DNA of 64,000 bases, taken from contig NZ_CP108538.1 in assembly GCF_035994185.1 (NCBI RefSeq), forward strand, positions 1,178,001 to 1,242,000. The letters run 5' to 3'. Made by a program: the position numbers and the translations under genes. The notes under the pieces were generated by a model that saw only the letters and a list, made by a program, of their open reading frames with translations, was not told the DNA's origin and ran no database searches. The DNA is from Streptomyces sp. NBC_01217. GTDB lineage: Bacteria; Actinomycetota; Actinomycetes; Streptomycetales; Streptomycetaceae. Positions 53,190-60,726 of the stretch are shown piece after piece. The stretch's first letter is position 1; the number at the start of each line of letters is the position of its first letter.

Positions 53190-55685
53190 ATGATCGGGAG
53201 TTGTGGGACGGCGCGGATGGCACGGGACACCGGAGGCGGCCCGGGGAGTGGTGCGGTCGTTGGCGCCGACGTGGTCGCCGGCGCCGAGGTGGCTGCGACC
53301 GCTGTGCTGGATTCCCGAGGTGTCGTTGTCCGGTGGAGCCCGGCTGCCGAACAGCTGCTGGGCCATCCGGCGGCCCAGGTCCTGGGCCGGCCCGCCACCG
53401 AACTGCTCGCCGGGCCCGAGCCGGCCGCAGCCGCCGGGGCACTGCGCGCACTGCGCGGGAAACCGGAGGTGCGGTCCGCAGTCGTGACCGTACGCTGCGG
53501 GGACGGCCGACTGTTGAAGCTGGTGTTGTGGGCGTACCCCTCGACCGGCCCCGAAGGCCCCGGGGCCCCGCCGCACTGGGTGGTCCTGGCCGTCGAGGCA
53601 GCCCAGATGCGCCGCTGGGAAGGCGACCAGGCGGTCATGGAGGGACTCTTCTCCCAGTCGCCCGTCGGCCTGCTGGTCACCGATACCGAGTTGCGCTGCG
53701 TACGGCGCAATGTGGCCCTGGAGCGCATGACCGGCATACCGACGGCGGAACGGCTGGGCAAGCGGATCGGGGAGGCACTGCCGGGCCTGAGCGCCGAGGC
53801 CATCGAGACGCAGATGCAGCAGGTCCTGGACACCGGCCTACCGACCATGGACTTTGTGCACCGCGGGCGCACCGTCGCCGACCCGGAACACGAGCATGTG
53901 TGGTCCACCAGTACCTTCCGGCTCCAGGACCCGGCCGGAGCTGCCCTCGGGCTGTGCCACGCGGTCATCGACGTCACCGCCAGTTACCGAGCCCAGGAAC
54001 GGAGAACTCTGCTCAACGAGGCCAGTCTGCACATCGGCACCACCCTGGACGTCATGCGGACCGCGCAGGAACTGGCCGAGGTGGCCGTCCCCCGGTTGGC
54101 CGACACCGTCACCGTCGATCTGCTGGACGCCGTCGTGGAGGGCGAGGCGCCCGAGCCGGGTCCGGTCGAAGACCGCGTCACGCTCCGCCGTGCGGCATTT
54201 CGGTCCACCTGGCGCGGGCATTCCCGGGCGGCGTACGCGGTCGGCGAGCTGAGCCGGTTCGCCTCTTCCTCGCCGCAGGCGCGTTGCATGGCCGACCTCG
54301 AATCCCGCCTCGTCGCCAGACTGGACTACACCGCCGACTGGTTGCGGGACGATGCCCGGCGGGTGGTGGGACTCCGAGCCGCCGGCGCGCACTCCCTGAT
54401 GGTGGTTCCTCTGGCCGCCCGGAACGTCCTGATGGGCGTGGCCAGCTTCTACCGGTGGCAGCAACCGGACCCGTTCGACGACGAGGACCTCACCCTCTCG
54501 GCGGAACTGGCCTCCCGAGCCGCCGTGTGCATCGACAACGCCCGCCGCTACACCCGCGAAAGCGCCGCCTCCCTGGCCCTGCAACGCAGACTGCTCCCCA
54601 GCGAGCTGCCCGAACTCCACGCCGTCGAGGTCGCCGCACGCTACCGACCGGCCGGCGCGGAGAGCGACGTAGGAGGCGACTGGTTCGATGTAATCCCGCT
54701 CTCCGGCGCCCGAGTCGCCCTGGTCGTCGGCGACGTCCCCGGACACGGCATGCACGCCTCCGCCACCATGGGGCGGCTGCGTACCGCCGTGAACACCCTC
54801 GCCGACCTCGACGTACCCCCGGACGAGCTGCTCACTCACCTCGACGACCTGGTGGTCCGGCTCGCCGAGGAGGACTGTCCCTCCGGCTCCCCGCCGACCG
54901 GCGGCACCGTCACCGGGACCACCTGCCTGTACGCGGTATACGACCCGGTCGAGCGACGCTGCACACTGGCCTCCGCCGGCCACTACCCGCCCGCGGTGGT
55001 GCACCCCGACGGCACCGTCGAATTCCCGCGCCTGCCCGCGGGCCCGCCGCTGGGCCTGGGCGGCCTGCCCTTCGAGACCGCCGAGCTGGATCTCGCGGAC
55101 GGAACCGTACTAGCCCTCTATACCAACGGACTCCTCCTGGGACGGGATCCCGACATCGACGTCGGACTTCAGGCACTGCGGCGCAGCCTGTCCCACCCCG
55201 ACCGCCCGCTCGGGCAGATCTGCGACCAGGTGGCCGCCGCCCTGCTCCCCCTCCGGCCACCGGACGACGTCGCGCTCCTGGTCGCCCGCACCCACGCCCT
55301 GGGCGCAGACCGCGTCGCCTCCTGGGACCTGGCCGACGACCCGGCGGTCGTCGTCGATGCCCGGTCCCTGGCTTCGCGGAAGCTGACCGAGTGGGGTCTG
55401 GAAGAGATCTCGTTCATCGCCGAACTGGTGGTCAGCGAACTGGTCACCAATGCCATCCGCTATGGCCTCCCGCCGATCCGGCTTCGGCTGATCCGCAACA
55501 CCAACCTCATCTGCGAGGTCTCCGACAGCAGCAGTACTTCTCCTCGTCTGCGCCGCGCCGGAGCGGACGACGAGGGCGGCCGCGGCCTGTTCCTCGTCGC
55601 CCAGCTCACCCAACGCTGGGGCACCCGTTACACCCCGAACGGCAAGACCATCTGGACCGAGCTCGCCCCGCCCCACGCGATGTGA
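53190..55685 (+). CDS. PAS-PAS-GAF SpoIIE phosphatase with HATPase domain
   Basis: Multidomain signalling protein of 831 residues, cytoplasmic. A PAS domain (about 35-135), a second PAS (150-265, QSPVGLLVTDTELRCVRRN), a GAF domain (280-450), a PP2C/SpoIIE phosphatase (480-690; AESDVGGDWFDVIPL, VGDVPGHGMHASA and PPDDVALLV give the metal Asp residues) and a C-terminal HATPase_c_2 domain (700-825, ELVVSELVTNAIRYGLPP, GGRGLFLV). Such proteins act as anti-sigma-factor kinase and anti-anti-sigma phosphatase in one chain. ATG follows GAGGGAGGG by eight bases. The gene begins exactly where the eCIS operon breaks off. Confidence 0.92.
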   Translation: MIGSCGTARMARDTGGGPGSGAVVGADVVAGAEVAATAVLDSRGVVVRWSPAAEQLLGHPAAQVLGRPATELLAGPEPAAAAGALRALRGKPEVRSAVVTVRCGDGRLLKLVLWAYPSTGPEGPGAPPHWVVLAVEAAQMRRWEGDQAVMEGLFSQSPVGLLVTDTELRCVRRNVALERMTGIPTAERLGKRIGEALPGLSAEAIETQMQQVLDTGLPTMDFVHRGRTVADPEHEHVWSTSTFRLQDPAGAALGLCHAVIDVTASYRAQERRTLLNEASLHIGTTLDVMRTAQELAEVAVPRLADTVTVDLLDAVVEGEAPEPGPVEDRVTLRRAAFRSTWRGHSRAAYAVGELSRFASSSPQARCMADLESRLVARLDYTADWLRDDARRVVGLRAAGAHSLMVVPLAARNVLMGVASFYRWQQPDPFDDEDLTLSAELASRAAVCIDNARRYTRESAASLALQRRLLPSELPELHAVEVAARYRPAGAESDVGGDWFDVIPLSGARVALVVGDVPGHGMHASATMGRLRTAVNTLADLDVPPDELLTHLDDLVVRLAEEDCPSGSPPTGGTVTGTTCLYAVYDPVERRCTLASAGHYPPAVVHPDGTVEFPRLPAGPPLGLGGLPFETAELDLADGTVLALYTNGLLLGRDPDIDVGLQALRRSLSHPDRPLGQICDQVAAALLPLRPPDDVALLVARTHALGADRVASWDLADDPAVVVDARSLASRKLTEWGLEEISFIAELVVSELVTNAIRYGLPPIRLRLIRNTNLICEVSDSSSTSPRLRRAGADDEGGRGLFLVAQLTQRWGTRYTPNGKTIWTELAPPHAM

Positions 55686-55702
55686 TCCGGCACGGCGATC
55701 CT

Positions 55703-56416
55703 CTACCGCCGGGCGCGCAGTGCCTCCCATTGCGCTGCGGCGCCGTCCAGCAGCATCTCCAGGGCGGTGGGATAGGCGCTGTCGACCATGCGGGTCGCCA
55801 GGAGGGGCGCCGCCTCGGCGATCCGGGGGTGTGTGGTGCGCGGCAGGCGGGCGTAGGTCGAGCGCCACATGTCCTCGTCGGCTCTGAGGCTTTCGCGTGG
55901 CAGAGCCAGCGAGGCGGCGTCGAGCGCGGCGAAGGCCAGGGTCTGGTCGATGAAGGCCTGGTAGATCCGTACCGTGTCCGGCAGGGGGAACCCCGCCGTG
56001 CGAAGTACGTCGAGGATGGCCTCGTCGGCCGCCAGCTCGTGGGCCCGGCCGGTGACCCGGTTCGCTGTCAGCAGTGCCGCCTGCGGATGCCCGACGTACA
56101 CGGCGTGGATGCGCAGCCCGAGGCCGCGCAGATCCGACCGCCACTCCCCCGTGGGCCGCCAGCCCTGCAGGGCCTGCCCGATGAGGGCGTCGCCGATGGC
56201 CAGGGTCAGATCGTCCATGCCGCGGAAGTACCGGTAGAGGGTGCTGGGGTCGGCGTCCAGGGCCAGACCCAGACGGCGGGCGGTGAGTCCCGCGCTTCCG
56301 TGCTCACGCAGCATCCGCAGGGCGGTCTCGAGAATCAGTTGCTCGGAGAGCACGATGCCGCTCCTGGTGGGACGGCGCCGCCGCCGTTTCTCCTCGGGCA
56401 CCACAGCTTTCGCCAC
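55703..56416 (-). CDS. TetR-family transcriptional regulator
   Basis: Regulator of 237 residues with a basic N-terminal arm (EKRRRRRPTR), helix-turn-helix near residues 25-70 (ETALRMLREHGSAGLTARRLG, DPSTLYRYFRGMDDL) and a TetR_C-type helical ligand domain. Start GTG with GAGGAGG six bases upstream. Divergent from the saccharopine dehydrogenase-like gene, probably its target; no clear palindrome was found between them. Confidence 0.92.
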   Translation of the reverse strand: MAKAVVPEEKRRRRRPTRSGIVLSEQLILETALRMLREHGSAGLTARRLGLALDADPSTLYRYFRGMDDLTLAIGDALIGQALQGWRPTGEWRSDLRGLGLRIHAVYVGHPQAALLTANRVTGRAHELAADEAILDVLRTAGFPLPDTVRIYQAFIDQTLAFAALDAASLALPRESLRADEDMWRSTYARLPRTTHPRIAEAAPLLATRMVDSAYPTALEMLLDGAAAQWEALRARR

Positions 56417-56553
56417 CGCCGCCTCCTCGCCCCGGCCCTTACGCCAACACCATTGACCTTATCCGAGCACGCGGCGTTGGATCTCCCGGCAGGGGCGCCC
56501 GCACCTCCGGTGCGCGCAGTCACGCCCCCGTTTCCGGAGAGGAAGTCCCTGTC

Positions 56554-57774
56554 ATGCGTGTACTGCTTGTGGGAGCCGGCGGTGTGGGCACCGCGATCAC
56601 CCGGATCGCGGCCCGGCGCCCGTTCTTCGACGAGATGGTCGTGGCCGACTACGACCTGAGCCGGGCCGAGGCGGCGGTCGCCGCCCTCGCGGGTGCGGCG
56701 GGCCGCTTCCGTGCCGAGCACGTCGACGCGTCCGATCAGGCGGCGGTGACGGCGCTGCTGACGCGGCACGGGTGCGACGTCCTGCTCAATGCCACCGACC
56801 CGCGGTTCGTGATGCCCCTCTTCCGGGCGGCGCTCGCAGCCGGCGCAACCTACCTCGACATGGCGATGTCCCTGTCGCGCCCGCACTCGGATCGGCCGTA
56901 CGAGGAGTGCGGGGTCATGCTCGGCGACGCACAGTTCGCGCAGGCCGCCGACTGGGAGAAGGCGGGCGCGCTGGCCCTCGTGGGCATGGGTGTGGAGCCG
57001 GGTCTTTCCGATGTCTTCGCGCGGTACGCAGCCGACGAACTCTTCGACGAGATCGACGAGATCGGCATCCGCGACGGCGCGAACCTCGCCGTCGACGGCT
57101 ACGGGTTCGCGCCTTCCTTCAGCATCTGGACCACCATCGAGGAGTGCCTCAATCCGCCGGTCGTCTACGAGGCGGACCGCGGCTGGTTCACCACCGCGCC
57201 CTTCAGCGAGCCGGAGGTGTTCGACTTCCCCGAGGGCATCGGCCCGGTCGAGTGCGTGAACGTGGAGCACGAGGAGGTGCTGCTCGTCCCCCGTTGGATC
57301 GACGCACGGCGCGTGACCTTCAAGTACGGCCTGGGCGAGGAGTTCATCCAGACCCTCAGGACGCTGCACCTCCTCGGCCTGGACCGCACCGACGCGGTGA
57401 CCGTGCCGAGCGCCGCGGGACCGGCGGGTGTGTCGCCCCGCGACGTCGTGGCCGCCTGTCTGCCGGACCCGGCGACGCTGGGCGAGCGCATGCACGGCAA
57501 GACCTGTGCGGGCACCTGGGTGCGCGGTACCAAGGACGGTGCGCCGCGCGAGGTCTACCTCTACCACGTGGTCGACAACCAGTGGTCGATGGCCGAGTAC
57601 GGCTCCCAGGCGGTGGTGTGGCAGACGGCCGTCAACCCGGTCGTCGCCCTCGAACTCCTGGCCACGGGCGCGTGGACCGGCTCGGGAGTCCTCGGCCCTG
57701 AGGCCTTCCCAGCCCGCCCCTTCCTGGACCTGCTCAGCGCGTACGGCTCTCCGTGGGGCATGCGGGAGCAGTGA
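56554..57774 (+). CDS. Saccharopine dehydrogenase family protein
   Basis: NAD(P)-dependent oxidoreductase of 406 residues. MRVLLVGAGGVGTAITRIAARR is the nucleotide-binding Rossmann start; DVLLNATDPRFVMPLFRAALAAGATYLDMAMSLS follows the family pattern, as does GMGVEPGLSDVFARYA. The family includes saccharopine and lysine 6-dehydrogenases of lysine metabolism, so lysine or polyamine breakdown is plausible; no pathway neighbours support a specific reaction. A GGAGAGGAAG site precedes the ATG at slightly long distance. Confidence 0.92.
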   Translation: MRVLLVGAGGVGTAITRIAARRPFFDEMVVADYDLSRAEAAVAALAGAAGRFRAEHVDASDQAAVTALLTRHGCDVLLNATDPRFVMPLFRAALAAGATYLDMAMSLSRPHSDRPYEECGVMLGDAQFAQAADWEKAGALALVGMGVEPGLSDVFARYAADELFDEIDEIGIRDGANLAVDGYGFAPSFSIWTTIEECLNPPVVYEADRGWFTTAPFSEPEVFDFPEGIGPVECVNVEHEEVLLVPRWIDARRVTFKYGLGEEFIQTLRTLHLLGLDRTDAVTVPSAAGPAGVSPRDVVAACLPDPATLGERMHGKTCAGTWVRGTKDGAPREVYLYHVVDNQWSMAEYGSQAVVWQTAVNPVVALELLATGAWTGSGVLGPEAFPARPFLDLLSAYGSPWGMREQ

Positions 57775-58497
57775 CCGTCCCGGGCTCACCGGGGAATCCG
57801 GCCTCCTTCGGGGCGCCGTCGCACGGGCGAACCCTCCGCCGCGTCGGCGCCCCCGCATCCACGCCGACCGTTGCCCCATGACCGTCACGGAGTTGGTGCT
57901 GCCCCTGCCTCTTCCTCACGACGTCATCGGCTCCGCGCCCTCGCAACCTCAACCGTGGACGACCCGGAGAACTCGGTCAGCACCCTGGACCAGCCGCTGA
58001 CGGGGCGCCGGGTACTGGCGCTCGGCGGTGCCCATGCCGCCGTCGAGGCGCGCCACCTCCGCCGAGCCGTTGAGCCCCCATCGCCTTCGCGACTGCGAAC
58101 TCGGCGACACAGTCGGGCCGTTGCCCCCGGCACCCCGGATGCCCCGTCTTCCTTTTCACCAGCGCCACACACCTTTTGATGAATCATCAGAAAGTTCCAG
58201 AGATTCGCACCGAACCTCTGGACAGTCCCCCACACGGCGCCCTAATCTCTCGGCCCACCGAGACATGCGTTTCGTCCCGGTAACACCGCAGCCGATCGGC
58301 GTTCTCCCTCGAACGCTCCTCACCTCACGAGTCTTTCCACGTCTCTCCCCCCATGGCCGGGCCACCACCCGTCACGAGGCACCCCGCGATCGCTGTCACA
58401 GCGGTCGTCGCTCACGCACCGTTTCAGCATCCGTCGAAACACGGGGAAACCGGCCGGGTCACCGACTCTGCCGTGACCGCAGCGGAAGGGAAGCGAC
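57775..58497. other. Gene-poor gap with short coding-like remnant
   Basis: No complete gene was found in 723 bases. At about 57955-58075 one plus-strand frame has strongly G/C-biased third positions and encodes LTGRRVLALGGAHA, like the start of a short-chain dehydrogenase, without a start or downstream continuation; it may be gene debris. The right part holds the palindrome at 58177 and the promoter region of the secreted protein at 58498. Confidence 0.4.
58177..58189. promoter_or_regulatory. Perfect palindrome TGATGA-A-TCATCA
   Basis: A 6+6 inverted repeat with one central base, AT-rich against its surroundings, about 310 bases before the secreted repeat protein. Possible regulator site; no regulator assigned. 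Confidence 0.35.
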
Positions 58498-59451
58498 ATG
58501 AAGATTCTTACGTTCATCGCCACGGCCTCACTGGTGGCATCCGGGAGCCTGGTGGCTCTCTCCGGCTCCGCCCAGGCCGCCCTCTACACCACCTGTGTCG
58601 GTGACGGCGGGGCCGTGACCGTCAGCAACGACCTGGTCGTACCGGCCGGGAAGTCCTGCACGCTCACCGGCACGAGGGTCAAGGGCACGGTGACGGTCGA
58701 GGCCGGAGCCGACCTCGTGGCGGCGGGCGCCACCTTCAACGGCGCGGTCACCGTCGAGGAGAACGCCTATCTCGACCTCACCGACACCACCGTCAAGGGT
58801 GCGCTGACCACCCATTCCGCTTTCGGCGCGCACCTGGACAAGAGCAACCTCAAGGCGGTCGACGCCACCGAGGGATTCGTCTACATGGTCGACTCGACGC
58901 TCGGCGGGAACGTCAGCACCGAGGCCGGTGAGCTGTACGTCTCCGGCAGCACCCTCAGCGGCTCGCTGACGGGTGACGGCAACCAGTACAGCGACGTATA
59001 CGACAGCACCGTCAAGGGCGCGCTCACCGTCAACGGCAACACCCTCGGCAGCGTGTTCTGCGCCGGCGAGGTGTACGGCGCCGCGAAGTACGCGGGCAAC
59101 GCCGACGCCCTCCAGCTCGGCGGCGAGGGCCTGCTCGGATCCTGCGCGGGCGCTTCGTACTTCGGCGGCAACCTGGTGGTCACCGACAACACCGCAACGG
59201 CCGTCCTCGACAACACGATCGTGCGCGGCGGGCTCACCGCGACCGGCAACGACCCCGCTTTGGTCGTGGGCGAGTTGGCGCGAATCCGTGGCGCCGTCAC
59301 CGGAGAGACCGCCGCCGCCGGCGCTTCGTCCTCCCGCTCGGCCAAGGAGGCGGCACCCCAGGACCGTGGTGCCGACCTCGCCGAGAAGGCCGCCGCCCGC
59401 GCCGCCGCGGCACGGGCCGACGCCCACGGGGCGGGCAACTCCCGCCTCTGA
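58498..59451 (+). CDS. Secreted beta-helix-like repeat protein (hypothetical)
   Basis: Exported protein of 317 residues I cannot name. The signal peptide is clear (residues 1-27, ending SAQAA). Residues 30-270 consist of short repeating strands of about 20 residues with turns such as VKGTVTVEAGADL, FNGAVTVEENAYL, VKGALTTHSAF, LGGNVSTEAGEL, LSGSLTGDGN, VKGALTVNGN and VRGGLTATGN, a pattern like bactofilins and right-handed beta helices. Two Cys pairs are likely disulfides. The last 50 residues are Ala/Arg/Glu-rich and charged, perhaps wall-associated. A GGAAGGGAAG site precedes the ATG. Confidence 0.85.
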   Translation: MKILTFIATASLVASGSLVALSGSAQAALYTTCVGDGGAVTVSNDLVVPAGKSCTLTGTRVKGTVTVEAGADLVAAGATFNGAVTVEENAYLDLTDTTVKGALTTHSAFGAHLDKSNLKAVDATEGFVYMVDSTLGGNVSTEAGELYVSGSTLSGSLTGDGNQYSDVYDSTVKGALTVNGNTLGSVFCAGEVYGAAKYAGNADALQLGGEGLLGSCAGASYFGGNLVVTDNTATAVLDNTIVRGGLTATGNDPALVVGELARIRGAVTGETAAAGASSSRSAKEAAPQDRGADLAEKAAARAAAARADAHGAGNSRL

Positions 59452-59673
59452 GGCCGAGCGGCACAGCCAGCGGCACACGCGGCGAATCCGGCAGGTGACA
59501 GCGGCCGCCCCCGTCGCCGTACCTCCGCACCGCGCGGCGGTTCCCCTCCCGTCGCCCCCGTTCCGCTGTGTTGCGGAGTCCGTGGATCCGCCGTCGCGGC
59601 GCGCACCTCCGAGCAGCAGCCCAGCCGCGCGCCCCGATCCGTACCTTCTTCTCCTTATTCCCCAGGAGTGACC

Positions 59674-60642
59674 GTGAGTCATATTCACAAGTCCTTCGAC
59701 CGCAGGGACTTCCTGCGCGCCACCGCCGGCACCACCGTGGCCATCGCCGCCGCCTCAGTGACCGGGGCCGCCGCAACCTCCGCCGCAGCCGCGCCGAGCA
59801 GTCTGTCCATCCCCAAGGACCGCATCGGCATCCAGCTCTACAGCATCCGCGACAAGGTCAGTGCGCTCGGCTTCGGCGTCGTCCTGCCCGAACTGGCCCG
59901 GATCGGCTACAAGGAGATCGAGTTCGCCGGATACACCCAGTCCACCTCCATCCTGGGCCGGCAGATCACTTTCCCGGAGATCCGCCAGTTGCTCGACGAC
60001 CACGGACTGCGCGCTGTCGGCAGCCACGTCGGCATCGGCAATCTGCGCACCAACCTCCAGGCCGAGCTGGACGCCGCGCAGATCCTGGGGATGCCGCACG
60101 TGGGCACCGCCAACGCGCCCTCGAACGTGAACACCGTCGCGGGCTACCGCGCCGCCGCCGACGAGTTCAACGTCTGGGGCGCCGCGGCGACCGCGCGTGG
60201 CCTGAAGCTCTACCAGCACAACCACGCGGGCGAGTTCGCGTTCGCCACCGACCAGCCGTCGGTCCGGCTGTACGACGTGTTCCTCAAGAACACCGACCCG
60301 CGCCATGTCTATCTGGAGCTCGACATCTACTGGGCGTACGTGGGCCAGTACCGCTGGCCCGGATTCGACCCCGCCGCGTACGTGCGCAACCAGCCCTACC
60401 GCTACCCGCTGTTCCACATGAAGGACGGCGACGCCAACGCGGCGAACGCCAACGGCTTCGACATAGTCGAGTTCGGCGCCGGTGACCTTCCGTACGAGAG
60501 ATTCGTCCGCGACATCGGGCCGCGCGCCTCGCACGTCGGCATCTGGGAGCAGGACACCGCGCCCAACACCCAGCCCAATCCGCCGGGTTCGCTCGGCGCG
60601 GCCGAGCGCAGCTTCACGGCGCTCAAGGGACTCCTCGGCTGA
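59674..60642 (+). CDS. Tat-exported sugar phosphate isomerase/epimerase-like protein
   Basis: Xylose-isomerase-like TIM-barrel protein of 322 residues. A twin-arginine signal (RRDFLRAT near residue 9, then a hydrophobic stretch to about 40) sends it out folded. The barrel has RIGIQLYSIRDK, YKEIEFAGY with a metal Glu, VGSHVGIGN, GLKLYQHNHAGEF with a metal His, VYLELDIYWAYVG with Glu/Asp and LFHMKDGD with His. GTG at 59674 follows AGGAG by five bases. The next gene encodes a secreted sugar-dehydrogenase-like protein, so the pair probably handles extracellular sugars or cyclitols. Confidence 0.9.
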   Translation: MSHIHKSFDRRDFLRATAGTTVAIAAASVTGAAATSAAAAPSSLSIPKDRIGIQLYSIRDKVSALGFGVVLPELARIGYKEIEFAGYTQSTSILGRQITFPEIRQLLDDHGLRAVGSHVGIGNLRTNLQAELDAAQILGMPHVGTANAPSNVNTVAGYRAAADEFNVWGAAATARGLKLYQHNHAGEFAFATDQPSVRLYDVFLKNTDPRHVYLELDIYWAYVGQYRWPGFDPAAYVRNQPYRYPLFHMKDGDANAANANGFDIVEFGAGDLPYERFVRDIGPRASHVGIWEQDTAPNTQPNPPGSLGAAERSFTALKGLLG

Positions 60643-60660
60643 GAGGCCCCGAAGACGAGA

Positions 60661-60681
60661 GGCGCCTTCGCGCGAGGCGCC
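60661..60681 (+). terminator. GGCGCCT/AGGCGCC hairpin
   Basis: A seven-bp stem with seven-base loop lies 18 bases after the isomerase-like gene and inside two direct copies of GAGGCGCCTTCG. It may attenuate read-through into the next gene. Confidence 0.45.
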
Positions 60682-60726
60682 TTCGTGTCCGCTCCTTACC
60701 GCCAGCGATCGAGGAGACGCATCATC

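Noticed and set aside
52031..56659. Open plus-strand frame of 1542 codons
   Set aside because: Overlaps eCIS genes in antisense and the phosphatase gene in another frame; composition is Arg/Pro/Gly-rich with no domain, a GC artefact.
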